Source: an uncultured Ruminococcus sp. (lineage in GTDB: Bacteria > Bacillota > Clostridia > Oscillospirales > Ruminococcaceae). From it: a stretch of 64,000 bases of DNA. The notes beneath the pieces were generated by a model, which was given only the letters and a program-made list of their open reading frames with translations, had not been told where the DNA came from and made no database searches. This document shows positions 17,876 through 27,742 of the stretch, piece by piece. The DNA is taken from the NCBI RefSeq assembly GCF_934476685.1, contig NZ_CAKSNX010000002.1:248001-312000 (forward strand), written 5' to 3'. The position numbers and the translations under genes are program-made. How positions within the stretch are numbered: position 1 is the stretch's first letter; each line of letters opens with the position of its first letter.

Positions 17876-17915
17876 AATGCATATCAAAGCTTGATAGTTT
17901 TGATGTGCATTTTTA
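17876..17915 (+). terminator. intrinsic terminator after the esterase gene
   Basis: AATGCATATCAAA pairs with TTTGATGTGCATT (one G-T pair) around a 10-base loop, and a T run follows. It closes the GH2 - VanY-like - esterase group. Confidence 0.8.
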
Positions 17916-17982
17916 TTAAAATCGAACCATAGCGCAGTGTTTTGCATAAAATAAAGCATATCAGATACAGGAGGTATGTTTT

Positions 17983-19059
17983 ATGTGTGATATCAGCGAA
18001 AAATATTTTTTGGGAGCAATGACTCAGTATGGATTTTCAACGGAGTTCGGAAAGCTTATCGAGGACAGCAGTTATTTTACTTACATTCTCAAAGGCGGAG
18101 CAGGAACGGGAAAATCCTCTCTTATGAAAAAGGTTGCGGCACATTTTGAACCGAACGAGGACGTAGTGAGATTTTACTGTTCCTCTGACCCCGATTCCCT
18201 TGACGCAGTTGTGCTAAAAGGTTCAAAGGTCATTATCGTTGACGGAACTTCTCCGCACGTTTTTGATCCGATATACCCAGGCGCTTGTCAGAAGATAATC
18301 AACTTAGGTGAAAACTGGGACGAAGAAAAACTGAAAGCCGCTAAAGATGATATAATTGCTGTTACCGACAAAAATAAGTCTATGCTTGCAAGAGCAAAGC
18401 GCTTTTCAACTGCTCTTTCAAATGTCTGCGGTGATACTTATTTCTGCGCACTTTCAGCGGTAGATAAAGATAAACTCGATGGCTTTACCGAAAGATTTAT
18501 AAAAAAGATACTCACCAAAAAGGGTTCGGGCAGTGGAAAAAAGGATATCCGCCAGCTGACAGCGTTGACAGAGCATGGCTGCCTGACACAGACGGATACT
18601 CTTGAAAATTACCTTGATGTCTATAAGCTGAATGATGAGTATTTCGCCTGCTCTCACCTTATTATCGAGGCGGTTTCAGCCGAGGCGGCAAGACGAGGTT
18701 TTGATGTAATTATCTGCCCGTCCCATGCCTTTAATAATAACGTGTTTGAGCATATGCTTATACCTGAACTTGGCGTGGCTGTGGTATCATCAACTCCGCT
18801 TACACAGCTGAAATACGAGAGTGTAAAGCCTGTTAACCTTGCAAGGTTTTATTCAAAGGATACTCTCGACAAGTATAAGCAAAGACTGCGCCTGAATAAA
18901 GCGGCTGTGAAAAGCCTTAGCGAAGAGGTGTACAGTACGATAAAAACTGCAAAGGCGATACACGATGAGATCGAGAAATATTATATCGGCGCAATGGACT
19001 TTGACAGTATAAATGCTGTCTGCGGAAAGATGATAGAGGAGATCGAAGCGAGAAAATGA
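17983..19059 (+). CDS. PRK06851-type P-loop ATPase
   Basis: A 358-residue protein starting MCDISEKYFLGAMTQYGFS, with a Walker A motif GGAGTGKSS at residues 38-46. VIIVDGTSPHVFDPIYPGA and the repeated half-domain IICPSHAFNNNVFEHMLIPEL are typical of the PRK06851 family, in which two degenerate P-loop modules are fused. The second half here lacks an obvious Walker A. Members are common in spore-forming Clostridia and Bacilli, but the function is unknown. AGGAGG precedes the ATG, and a strong terminator follows. Confidence 0.8.
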   Translation: MCDISEKYFLGAMTQYGFSTEFGKLIEDSSYFTYILKGGAGTGKSSLMKKVAAHFEPNEDVVRFYCSSDPDSLDAVVLKGSKVIIVDGTSPHVFDPIYPGACQKIINLGENWDEEKLKAAKDDIIAVTDKNKSMLARAKRFSTALSNVCGDTYFCALSAVDKDKLDGFTERFIKKILTKKGSGSGKKDIRQLTALTEHGCLTQTDTLENYLDVYKLNDEYFACSHLIIEAVSAEAARRGFDVIICPSHAFNNNVFEHMLIPELGVAVVSSTPLTQLKYESVKPVNLARFYSKDTLDKYKQRLRLNKAAVKSLSEEVYSTIKTAKAIHDEIEKYYIGAMDFDSINAVCGKMIEEIEARK

Positions 19060-19114
19060 GTGTAAGCATAATATCTGAGTGCGTTATGACAATATTATAA
19101 AATAATAAGATCGG

Positions 19115-19156
19115 CCTGCCGCCAAAGCCCCTGCTGAACGGCAGGTTGATTTTTTT
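19115..19156 (+). terminator. intrinsic terminator before recJ
   Basis: CCTGCCG pairs with CGGCAGG and is followed by TTGATTTTTTT. It separates the ATPase gene from the recJ promoter. Confidence 0.85.
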
Positions 19157-19189
19157 GCCTGTATAATGCTGTAAAGATGTAAGAGGTGC

Positions 19190-19218
19190 TTGAAAAATGT
19201 ATAGCTGTGTGGTATAAT
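19190..19218 (+). promoter_or_regulatory. promoter of the recJ - rsh operon
   Basis: TTGAAA at 19190-19195 and TATAAT at 19213-19218 with a 17-base spacer, 35 bases before the recJ start. Confidence 0.85.
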
Positions 19219-19252
19219 ATATCTTGAAATAATATGTATTGAGGTTCTGTTT

Positions 19253-21277
19253 ATGAAAAAATGGAAGATAAATAAATGTGACGATGATAAGGTAAAGGAA
19301 TTTTTAGCTAAGTGTGATATAAATAAGCTTGCTCTTGAGGTGCTTTCAGCCAGAGGGTATAACGACTTTCAGCAGATAGTCGATTTCTTTACCGATGATG
19401 AGCTTGCCGATCCTTTTGAGATAAAGGATATGGATAAGGCGGCTGAGATAATAAATAAAGCTGTTGATTCTTATGATCTTATTTGTATATACGGAGATTA
19501 CGACTGCGACGGTGTTACTTCCACAACTATACTTTTTAACTACCTTGAAAGTATGGGCGCAAATGTAATGTACTATATACCTGAGCGTGAGGATGGCTAC
19601 GGAATGAATATCAAAGCTGTCGAAATGCTTGCAGAGCAGGGTGTAAAACTTATCGTTACAGTAGATAACGGAATTTCCGCTATTGAGGAGGCAAAAAGGA
19701 TAGCTGAACTTGATATGCAGCTTGTTATAACCGATCACCACCAGCCCGGTGCGGAACTTCCGCAGGCTGCGGCAATAGTAAATCCTCATAGAGCCGACTG
19801 CGGATCTTCTTACAAAGACCTTTGCGGTGCAGGGGTAGCCTTTAAGCTTTGTGCCGCACTTGACGGCGGCAGCTATGACGCTGTTACAGAGCAGTATTCT
19901 GATATATGCGCCATAGGTACCGTTGCCGATATCGTTCCGCTTAATGGAGAAAACAGGACAATAGTGAAAAATGGTCTAAGATATCTTGCCAATACTGAAT
20001 CTGTGGGACTTGATACACTTCTTGACAAAGCCAAGATAGACAGAAAAAATATAACCTCGACCAATGTTGCATTCCGTATAGCTCCCGTTATCAATGCCTC
20101 AGGTAGATTTGGCTCGCCGATCACTGCGGTGAAAGCACTGCTCTCCGAGGACGAAGAGGACGCAGACAGCTATGTTACCACAATACTGAACCTCAATGCA
20201 CAGCGTAAACAGACCGAAACTGAAATTATGACTGATATAGTCAATCATATAAATGCTCACCCAGATGTGCTGGATCACCGTGTGCTTGTGCTTGCAGGAC
20301 ATGGCTGGCACCACGGAGTTATCGGAATAGTTGCGGCGAAGATACTCGACTATTTCGGAAAGCCTGCTATTATAATTTCCATTGAGGATAACGGCGAGGC
20401 GAGAGGTTCTGCAAGATCTGTGAAAGGCTTTAATATTTTTGAATGTTTGACTTATTGTAAGGACGTTCTTGAAAAGTATGGCGGACATGAATGTGCAGGC
20501 GGACTTTCACTTAAAGAAGAAAATATTCCTGCCTTTATAAATCTTGTGTATGAGTTTTCCGCTAAGTTTGAAAAAGCTCCGACAGCGGTCATTACAGCCG
20601 ATAAGCTGCTTGCACCGGAGGATATAAACGTCGAGAGCGTTAAGGGACTTTCGGTGCTTGAACCAACAGGAGCGGAAAATCCTCAGCCTGTTTTTGCCAT
20701 ACTTCGTGCAGCGGTAAGAGGTATCACTCCGCTTTCGCAGGGCAAGCATACCAAGATAGATTTTACTTACGGCGGAGTAAAGGCGCAGGCTTTGATGTTC
20801 GGGCAAAATCCAGAAAAGCTCTGCTTTAATATCGGCGACAATATCGATATGCTAGTAAATCTTGAAATAAACTCTTTCTCAGGACGTGAATCTGTTGCAG
20901 TAAAGGTCATAGATCACAGGTTGAGCGGAGTAAAGCAGGAAAGATATTTTGCCGCTAAAGATACATATGAAAAGCTTATGCGTGGAGAAGAACTTCCCAA
21001 AAGCTTTGTGCGAAAGATAATACCGACCCGTGAAGAGCTGGTCGCAGTTTATAAATATATAAGCAGCGTCAGACAGACAAGCATAGACGATCTGTTTATG
21101 CGATTGACAAGCGACAGTATGAATTACTGCAAGCTGCATATCTGTACTGATATTTTTACTGATAAGGAGCTTATAGAGTTTAAGCCATCATCAGGCAGGA
21201 TAAAGCTGCTGCCTGTTTCAAAGCGTGTGGATCTTGAAGATTCCGAAACGCTTGTAAAATTAAGATCAATGTTGTGA
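19253..21277 (+). CDS. recJ: single-stranded-DNA-specific exonuclease RecJ
   Basis: A 674-residue 5'-3' exonuclease of the DHH superfamily. Motifs in order: YGDYDCDGVTS at about 80-90, VITDHH with D161-H162-H163, AIGTVADIVPL, VINASGRFGSP, then the DHHA1 region GHGWHHGVIGIVAAKI, GSARSVKGFNIFE and YGGHECAGGLSL, followed by the OB domain. The C-terminal extension of about 120 residues is usual in Firmicutes. It acts in recombination and base-excision repair. It is the first gene of a run with rsh, an MBL hydrolase, hemZ and rlmD. Confidence 0.95.
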   Translation: MKKWKINKCDDDKVKEFLAKCDINKLALEVLSARGYNDFQQIVDFFTDDELADPFEIKDMDKAAEIINKAVDSYDLICIYGDYDCDGVTSTTILFNYLESMGANVMYYIPEREDGYGMNIKAVEMLAEQGVKLIVTVDNGISAIEEAKRIAELDMQLVITDHHQPGAELPQAAAIVNPHRADCGSSYKDLCGAGVAFKLCAALDGGSYDAVTEQYSDICAIGTVADIVPLNGENRTIVKNGLRYLANTESVGLDTLLDKAKIDRKNITSTNVAFRIAPVINASGRFGSPITAVKALLSEDEEDADSYVTTILNLNAQRKQTETEIMTDIVNHINAHPDVLDHRVLVLAGHGWHHGVIGIVAAKILDYFGKPAIIISIEDNGEARGSARSVKGFNIFECLTYCKDVLEKYGGHECAGGLSLKEENIPAFINLVYEFSAKFEKAPTAVITADKLLAPEDINVESVKGLSVLEPTGAENPQPVFAILRAAVRGITPLSQGKHTKIDFTYGGVKAQALMFGQNPEKLCFNIGDNIDMLVNLEINSFSGRESVAVKVIDHRLSGVKQERYFAAKDTYEKLMRGEELPKSFVRKIIPTREELVAVYKYISSVRQTSIDDLFMRLTSDSMNYCKLHICTDIFTDKELIEFKPSSGRIKLLPVSKRVDLEDSETLVKLRSML

Positions 21278-21291
21278 AAGGCGGAATAATT

Positions 21292-23595
21292 ATGACTCAG
21301 ACAAATCAACCAACAAATCTATCATCAGCTGCTGAAGACAAAAAGCTGTCGTCATCTGTAAATGTTCCGGGCTTTCCCGTACCTGTACCGAATTATATCA
21401 TCGAGGCAAGCAAGACGATATATACTATCGACACTATAATCCAGAAGATACTTGACAGCGAAAAGCAATACGACCTATCCAAAATAGTTTCAGCTTATGA
21501 GCTTGCCGAAAGATATCATCACGATCAGAAAAGAGAATCAGGCGAACCATATATATCACACCCTCTTGCAGTAGCATATATACTACTTGAACTGGGTATG
21601 GATACTGATACGATATGTGCGGCACTGCTTCACGATGTTGTTGAAGATACAGAGTGTACACTTGAGATCCTCCAGAAAAAATTCGGCTCTGACGTGGCAA
21701 TGCTCGTAAACGGTGTTACAAAGCTGGGCAAGGTGGAGATATTCACAAAGGAAGAGCAGAAAGCGGAGAATATAAGAAAAATACTGCTTGCCATGAGCGA
21801 GGATATAAGAGTTATCATAATCAAGCTTGCCGACAGACTGCATAATATGCGTACTCTTAATTTCTGCCGTGAGGAAAAGAGAAGAACTATCGCACACGAA
21901 ACTATGAATATCTATGCGCCGATAGCTCACAGATTAGGTATACGTTCTATCAAGGACGAGTTTGAAGACCTTGCCTTTTTCTATCTTGACCCATATGCCT
22001 ATGAGGATATCGAAGAGCAAATGGCTATGCGTAAGGAGAGCAGGGAAGCCCTTGTTGAAAGCATAAAGGCTAAGATATCTGAAAGACTTGCTAAGGATTT
22101 TGACCCTATCCCAACTATCGAGGGACGAGTAAAGAGCAATTACGGAATCTATAAAAAAGTTTACAGGGACGGAAAGGAAATAGATCAGATCTATGACAGA
22201 TATGCCGTTCGTATAATCGTTAATACAGTTACAGAGTGCTATAATGTGCTGGGTATTATCCATGATATGTTCAAGCCTATACCGAACCGTTTCAAGGATT
22301 ATATCTCTACACCTAAAGCAAATATGTATCAATCGCTGCATACTACCGTTATAGGCAGAGTTGGCATACCTTTTGAGGTACAGATAAGAACATGGGATAT
22401 GCACCGAACAGCAGAGTATGGTATCGCCGCTCACTGGAAGTATAAAGAGGGTGTTCGCAGCAACTCAAAGGACGATAACAGACTTGCGTGGATAAGACAG
22501 ATAATCGAATCACAGCAGGAATCGAACGATGTTGAGGAAATAGTAAGGGCTATCAAAAATGACCTTGCTCCTGAGGACGTTTTTGCGTTCACGCCAAAGG
22601 GCGATATGATAACGCTCCCTGCCGGTTCAACAGTAATAGATTTTGCCTACGCTATCCATACGCAGGTAGGTCATAAGATGTGCGGCGCAAAGGCTGACAA
22701 GAAAATGGTGTCTTATGATTATCAGATCAAAACAGGCGAGATAATCGAGATACTTACTACCAACGTTGAGGGACATGGTCCAAGCCGTTCGTGGCTCAAT
22801 ATCGCAAAGACAAATGAAGCCAAGTCAAAGATCAGATCGTGGTTCAAGAAAGAACGCCGTGAGGAAAATATCTTTGAGGGTAGAAATGCTCTTGAACGTG
22901 AATTCAGACGTAATATGATAAGAGTTCCTGAGGACGAGCTTGAAGAGTTCCTGCGGCTTGATATGAAACGTCATAACTGCGAGACGCTTGACGATTTCTT
23001 TGCCGCTATCGGCTACGGCGGAGTGCAGTTATCTAAGCTTATGCAAAGGCTTAAAGCTGAGTATAATAAAAAATACGGCGAAAAGGCTGAGGAAGTCCCT
23101 GCTGAACAGCCAAAGACGGTCAAGTCATCATCGGGCGTTATCGTGGACGGCATAAATGACTGCGTGGTCAAATTTGCCCAGTGCTGTAATCCGCTCCCAG
23201 GCGACGAGATAGTCGGATTTATCACAAGAGGTCATGGTATCTCCGTTCATAAAAAGGACTGCATAAATTATCAGAGCCAGAAAGACGACCCGAATAATGC
23301 CGACAGATGGGTAAAGGTAAACTGGGAAAAGACCAGCGGAAAGGCCGACACAAAGTATTTCAAGGCTACTCTTGAAATAGTTGCAGTGGACAGAATCGGA
23401 CTGCTGGCAGACGTTTCCACAGCACTTGCCATGATAAATGTATTTATTTATGAATCATCATCAAGAGAACTTAAAAACAGCAATGCTCTGCTTACGGTAA
23501 CTGTAAGCGTAGCGGGCATGGAACAGCTGAATACAGTAATATCAAAGCTTCAGAAGATTAAGAATGTTATCTCAGTTGAGAGAAGCGGAAAGTAG
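21292..23595 (+). CDS. rsh: bifunctional (p)ppGpp synthetase/hydrolase, RelA/SpoT family
   Basis: A 767-residue Rel protein. The HD hydrolase domain shows ISHPLAVAYILLELGMD, LLHDVVEDTE (H114-D115) and DRLHNMRTL, so hydrolysis should be active. The synthetase domain shows DRYAVRIIV, FKDYISTPKANMYQSLHTTV and EVQIRTWDMH. TGS (AFTPKGDMITLPAGSTVIDF) and a C-terminal ACT domain complete the long RSH architecture. A GTG at 21274 overlaps the recJ stop, but AAAGGCGG favours the ATG at 21292. The N-terminal extension of about 40 residues is longer than usual. It controls the stringent response and is adjacent to recJ, a common Firmicute order. Confidence 0.95.
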   Translation: MTQTNQPTNLSSAAEDKKLSSSVNVPGFPVPVPNYIIEASKTIYTIDTIIQKILDSEKQYDLSKIVSAYELAERYHHDQKRESGEPYISHPLAVAYILLELGMDTDTICAALLHDVVEDTECTLEILQKKFGSDVAMLVNGVTKLGKVEIFTKEEQKAENIRKILLAMSEDIRVIIIKLADRLHNMRTLNFCREEKRRTIAHETMNIYAPIAHRLGIRSIKDEFEDLAFFYLDPYAYEDIEEQMAMRKESREALVESIKAKISERLAKDFDPIPTIEGRVKSNYGIYKKVYRDGKEIDQIYDRYAVRIIVNTVTECYNVLGIIHDMFKPIPNRFKDYISTPKANMYQSLHTTVIGRVGIPFEVQIRTWDMHRTAEYGIAAHWKYKEGVRSNSKDDNRLAWIRQIIESQQESNDVEEIVRAIKNDLAPEDVFAFTPKGDMITLPAGSTVIDFAYAIHTQVGHKMCGAKADKKMVSYDYQIKTGEIIEILTTNVEGHGPSRSWLNIAKTNEAKSKIRSWFKKERREENIFEGRNALEREFRRNMIRVPEDELEEFLRLDMKRHNCETLDDFFAAIGYGGVQLSKLMQRLKAEYNKKYGEKAEEVPAEQPKTVKSSSGVIVDGINDCVVKFAQCCNPLPGDEIVGFITRGHGISVHKKDCINYQSQKDDPNNADRWVKVNWEKTSGKADTKYFKATLEIVAVDRIGLLADVSTALAMINVFIYESSSRELKNSNALLTVTVSVAGMEQLNTVISKLQKIKNVISVERSGK

Positions 23596-23602
23596 GAGCA
23601 AA

Positions 23603-24232
23603 ATGAGAATTTTTAAATTGAAACCTCTCAGTGTATGCGAAACGAACAGCTATATCGTTGCAAGCGAAAAGAATAACGCTGTGCTGATAGACGCACCGTC
23701 GGACGCTAATTATATTATGGAACAGCTGGATTTTTACGGCGTAACGCTGAAGAAAATTTTCCTTACACATGGTCATTTCGATCATGTGGGCGCAGTTGCA
23801 GATCTTGTTGACAAGACTGGCTGCGAGGTATATATTCATGTGTTTGACAAGCCAAAGCTTACTGATGATAATGGTACGCTTGTAAATCTTTTCAGAATAA
23901 GAGGTCACAGAAAGTATACAGGCGACGTTATAACATTTACTGAGAATGATGTGCTAACGCTGGACGAGCTGGAGTTCGATGTTCTCGAAACCCCAGGACA
24001 TACAAGCGGCTCGGTCTGCTTTATATGCGGAAACAATATTTTCACAGGCGATACACTTTTCGCACGTTCCATAGGAAGAACAGATATGCCCGACGGCAGC
24101 TATCAGTCCATAGTAAAATCTCTTGCGAAAATTGCAGATCTGGGCGGAAATCTTAACGTCTATCCGGGACATATGTGTACCACTACACTGGATGAGGAAA
24201 GACGGCTGAATCCATATCTGAGCAATTACTAA
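23603..24232 (+). CDS. MBL-fold metallo-hydrolase (glyoxalase II-like)
   Basis: A 209-residue metallo-beta-lactamase-fold protein. The metal motif is THGHFDHVG (H56, H58, D60, H61), followed by TPGHTSGSVCF, TGDTLFARSIGRTD and YPGHMCTTT. This is the compact YcbL/YqgX-type hydrolase seen next to rsh in many Clostridia. The substrate is unknown; small thioesters are likely. AGGAG precedes the ATG at 23603, just after the rsh stop. An upstream in-frame ATG lies inside rsh and has no ribosome-binding site. Confidence 0.9.
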   Translation: MRIFKLKPLSVCETNSYIVASEKNNAVLIDAPSDANYIMEQLDFYGVTLKKIFLTHGHFDHVGAVADLVDKTGCEVYIHVFDKPKLTDDNGTLVNLFRIRGHRKYTGDVITFTENDVLTLDELEFDVLETPGHTSGSVCFICGNNIFTGDTLFARSIGRTDMPDGSYQSIVKSLAKIADLGGNLNVYPGHMCTTTLDEERRLNPYLSNY

Positions 24233-24243
24233 GGCGGTGCCGA

Positions 24244-25704
24244 ATGACTTTAATTTTCAGCGGTAATGACTATAAATACGAGCTTGAGGGAGTAATGAAG
24301 CTTTTTATTCCCGCAACTCTTTTCACACACGTTTTTTCTGATAAAATAGAAACAGAGGACGATTTTGCTTTTATAAGAGAGAAAAATTATAAGAACTTTG
24401 TTTTGCTGTATGTTATATGCAGCTATAAGGGCAGAATTTGCCGCAAAGTCAGAAGAATAACTGACAGAAATGAGATCCTCAGTTGTGACAAGGAATTATA
24501 CTTGTCACAATTACTGTATAAAGCTATGTCGGAGCTGACAGGCATAGTCCCTAAGTGGGGAGTTATTACAGGCATACGGCCTGTTAAGCGGGTGAATGAT
24601 ATGCTTAACAAGGGCAGGAGCAAGGAAGAGATATTTGACGCAATGGAAGAAAAATATCTTTGCAGCCGTGAAAAGTGTGACATAGCGTATGAAACCGCTC
24701 TCACACAAAAGAAGGTTCTTGACACGCTTGATCCTAAAAGTTTCAGCTTGTATATATCTATCCCATTTTGCCCTTCGAGATGTTCATATTGTTCTTTCGT
24801 GTCCCAGTCGGTGGAAAGCTGTTTAAAGATAATTCCTGAATATATCGAACACCTTTGCAGAGAAATTAAATATACGGGCGAACTTGTAAAAAGAATAGGA
24901 CTAAAGCTCAATACGGTATATTTCGGCGGAGGAACGCCTACCACATTGACAGCCGAACAGCTTGAACTGCTTATGAAAACTATTGAAGATTCATTCGATA
25001 TGTCGGGCGTGGCAGAATATACGGTTGAGGCAGGACGACCTGATACTATAACAGAAGAAAAGCTGAGAACTCTTAAGCTTAATGGCTGTACAAGAGTGTC
25101 TATAAATCCGCAGACGCTTAACGATGAAGTTCTTAAAGCAATGGGGCGCAGACATACCGTAAAAGAGTTTTATGACAGCTTTGAACTTGCAAGAAAAATA
25201 GGGTTTGATTCTATAAATACCGACGTTATTGCAGGACTTTCAAAGGATACTATCGAAAGCTTTAAATTTACAATAGACAAGCTTATAGAACTTGCACCAG
25301 AAAATCTTACTGTACATACCCTGTCGATAAAGCGTGCGGCACGTCTTAATCATGGCGATAAGAGCGAACTTGAAAATCCTGCTGACAGAATGGTGGAATA
25401 TGCTACTAAAATGCTCATGGGCAACGAATATAAGCCTTATTATCTGTACCGACAGAAAAATATGGTGGGAAACCTTGAAAATATCGGCTGGTGCAGGCAG
25501 GGCTTTGAGAGCCTGTATAATATATACATTATGGAAGAGGTACAGACGATACTTGCAATGGGCGCAGGTGCGTCAACTAAGCTTGTATCTCTTGATCCAC
25601 GCAGGTTGGAGAGAGTGTTTAATTACAAATTCCCACTTGAATATGACAAGCACTTTGATCTTATGATATCACGCAAAAAGGGAATTGAGGATTTTTATGC
25701 TTAA
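24244..25704 (+). CDS. hemZ: radical SAM coproporphyrinogen dehydrogenase-like protein HemZ
   Basis: A 486-residue radical SAM protein. The cluster motif is CPSRCSYC (C176, C180, C183), followed by YFGGGTPTTLTAEQLE. The HemZ-specific segment is PKWGVITGIRPVKRVNDML before the radical SAM core. HemZ proteins resemble oxygen-independent coproporphyrinogen III oxidases; in anaerobes without haem synthesis the true role is unclear. GGCGGTG precedes the ATG. The stop overlaps the start of rlmD by 8 bases, which implies translational coupling. Confidence 0.92.
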   Translation: MTLIFSGNDYKYELEGVMKLFIPATLFTHVFSDKIETEDDFAFIREKNYKNFVLLYVICSYKGRICRKVRRITDRNEILSCDKELYLSQLLYKAMSELTGIVPKWGVITGIRPVKRVNDMLNKGRSKEEIFDAMEEKYLCSREKCDIAYETALTQKKVLDTLDPKSFSLYISIPFCPSRCSYCSFVSQSVESCLKIIPEYIEHLCREIKYTGELVKRIGLKLNTVYFGGGTPTTLTAEQLELLMKTIEDSFDMSGVAEYTVEAGRPDTITEEKLRTLKLNGCTRVSINPQTLNDEVLKAMGRRHTVKEFYDSFELARKIGFDSINTDVIAGLSKDTIESFKFTIDKLIELAPENLTVHTLSIKRAARLNHGDKSELENPADRMVEYATKMLMGNEYKPYYLYRQKNMVGNLENIGWCRQGFESLYNIYIMEEVQTILAMGAGASTKLVSLDPRRLERVFNYKFPLEYDKHFDLMISRKKGIEDFYA

Positions 25705-27055
25705 AAAGAATGAGATTGTAGAACTGACAATAACAGATATAACAAATGAAGGCAACGGTGTTGGAAGATATGAAAACACCGCTGTTTTCGTACCAATGAC
25801 AGCGGTCGGAGATGTTATAAAGTGTCAGATAGTAAAGGTGAAGAGCAGCTATTGCTACGGCATAATCAAGGAGATCATTACTCCCTCTGATAAGAGGAAG
25901 GAGCCTGACTGTCCTGTATATAAGCAGTGCGGAGGATGTTCATTCAGGCATATGGATTATGAAGAGGAAAGCAGGATAAAGCAGAATTTTATAGCTGCAT
26001 CTTTTGAACGCATAGGCAAAATTACTGCACACTATGATGATTTTGTTCCCTGTGAGAACATTTATTCTTACCGCAATAAAGCTCAGTATCCTGTGGCAAA
26101 CAGCAATGGAAAAGTGGTATGCGGCTTTTACGCAAAGCGTTCTCATAGGGTAATAGAATATCTTGACTGTAAGCTGCAGCCGAAGATATTTTCAGATATT
26201 CTGGCTGATATACTTGATTATGTGAATAAGAGAAAGATAAAAGCTTATGATGAGATAAGTCTTACAGGTCTGCTAAGACATATTTATTTAAGACGTGGAG
26301 AACACAGCGGCGAGATAATGGTCTGTCTTGTGGTGACAAGCTTTAAGAACAGCGATAAATTCTGTGACCTTGTGAAGATACTTACTGAAAAATATTCCGA
26401 TATAAAAACAGTTGTGCTTAATAAGAACAGCAAAAATACTAATGTTATAATGGGTAAAGAATGCATAGCAATATACGGCAGCGGAAGAATCACAGACATT
26501 ATGTGCGGCAACAAAATAGAGATCTCGCCACTTTCATTTTATCAGGTGAATACTGTTCAGGCTGAGAAGCTTTACAGCATAGCGGAGAAGTATGCACAGC
26601 TGGATAAAGATGATGTACTTCTTGATCTTTACTGTGGCGCAGGAACGATAGGCCTGTCAATGTGCAGAAACGTAAAGAAGCTTGTGGGCGTAGAGATAAT
26701 TCCCGAAGCCATAGAAAATGCTAAAGCAAACGCTGAGATGAACGGCATATATAATGCTGAATTCATATGCGGAGACGCAGGAGATATTGCAAAAATACTT
26801 TACGACAGGGGAGAGCGCCCCAGAGTAATAATAGCTGATCCGGCGAGAAAAGGCTGCGACAGACAGAGCCTTGAATATATGGCGAAGATGTCGCCTGACA
26901 GAATAGTAATGATATCCTGCAATCACTCCACAGCAGCACGTGACTGTGCGATACTAGGTGAACTTGGTTACAAAACAGAGAAAGTTTGCGGTGTTGATCT
27001 GTTTCCGGGGACGTGCCATGTCGAGTGCGTGGTAATGTTGACAAAGGAATCTTGA
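25697..27055 (+). CDS. rlmD: 23S rRNA (uracil-5-)-methyltransferase RlmD/RumA family
   Basis: A 452-residue SAM-dependent RNA methyltransferase. An N-terminal TRAM domain (about 1-60) is followed by the iron-sulfur cysteines C72, C78 and C81 (CPVYKQCGGC), the methyltransferase core LLDLYCGAGTIGLSM and ADPARKGCDRQSLE, and the catalytic C408 in ISCNHSTAARD. The C-terminus CHVECVVMLTKES is intact. The ATG at 25697 has GAGG 7 bases upstream and overlaps hemZ. The accessory region starts directly after this stop, and a diverged copy of its last codons lies at 27743-27790. Confidence 0.93.
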   Translation: MLKKNEIVELTITDITNEGNGVGRYENTAVFVPMTAVGDVIKCQIVKVKSSYCYGIIKEIITPSDKRKEPDCPVYKQCGGCSFRHMDYEEESRIKQNFIAASFERIGKITAHYDDFVPCENIYSYRNKAQYPVANSNGKVVCGFYAKRSHRVIEYLDCKLQPKIFSDILADILDYVNKRKIKAYDEISLTGLLRHIYLRRGEHSGEIMVCLVVTSFKNSDKFCDLVKILTEKYSDIKTVVLNKNSKNTNVIMGKECIAIYGSGRITDIMCGNKIEISPLSFYQVNTVQAEKLYSIAEKYAQLDKDDVLLDLYCGAGTIGLSMCRNVKKLVGVEIIPEAIENAKANAEMNGIYNAEFICGDAGDIAKILYDRGERPRVIIADPARKGCDRQSLEYMAKMSPDRIVMISCNHSTAARDCAILGELGYKTEKVCGVDLFPGTCHVECVVMLTKES

Positions 27056-27126
27056 TCCTATGCGTGCCAGCGTTTTTTGAAATAAACATATACCTGTGTT
27101 TTGGCTTAATTGAGAGGATGATTCGT

Positions 27127-27594
27127 TTGGATCTTATATATAAAAAAGGAACGATAGAAGATATAGATCTACTGACCAAAACAAGAATAGAAGTTTTGCG
27201 GGCAGCTAATAAACTATCGTCTGATATTGATATGTATGAAGTAGAAAGGGCTTCTTATGAGTATTATAGACAAGCCTTTCTTAATGACTCTCACACCGCT
27301 TATTTGGTTTTTGATGGCAATAAATTTGTTGGTGCAGGTGGAGTTAGTTATTACCAAGTTATGCCTACCTATCATAATCCAAGTGGAAAGAAAGCATATA
27401 TTATGAATATATATACTAGTCCTTCATATCGCAGAAATGGTATTGCCACAAAGACGCTGACATTACTAGTTGAAGATGCAAAGAGAAGAGGTATCAATGC
27501 TATTTCTCTTGAAGCGACAGAAATAGGCAAACCTTTATATGATAAGTTCGGATTTGTGCAAATGAAGAATGAAATGGAGTATATTGAAATTTAG
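27127..27594 (+). CDS. GNAT family N-acetyltransferase
   Basis: A 155-residue GNAT protein (LDLIYKKGTIEDIDLLTKTR at the start). The acetyl-CoA pyrophosphate loop is SPSYRRNGIATKTL and the C-terminal strand carries YDKFGFVQMKNEMEY. A TTG start at 27127 is chosen because GAGAGG at 27112-27117 is 9 bases away; the ATG at 27118 touches that site and cannot use it. Codons are AT-rich compared with rlmD. It sits between two copies of the rlmD 3' end and so is the likely cargo of an integration event. The substrate is unknown; small-molecule or toxin detoxification is possible. Confidence 0.85.
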   Translation: MDLIYKKGTIEDIDLLTKTRIEVLRAANKLSSDIDMYEVERASYEYYRQAFLNDSHTAYLVFDGNKFVGAGGVSYYQVMPTYHNPSGKKAYIMNIYTSPSYRRNGIATKTLTLLVEDAKRRGINAISLEATEIGKPLYDKFGFVQMKNEMEYIEI

Positions 27595-27619
27595 CAAATA
27601 GAGATTCACTCTATTTGCT
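27593..27619 (+). terminator. hairpin at the end of the GNAT gene
   Basis: AGCAAATAGAG pairs perfectly with CTCTATTTGCT around a 5-base loop, starting at the stop codon. The downstream T run is poor, so it may be a weak terminator or a 3' protective hairpin. Confidence 0.6.
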
Positions 27620-27742
27620 TACACGAGTAATAGGTCAAGTTAAGGTTTTAGTCAGTTCAATCTGCCAGTTTAAGTGCATAAATAGGTACTCCGCCATTGA
27701 TTTGTACAATAGAATTGAGTATGTTTTTTCGTTGAACAACCA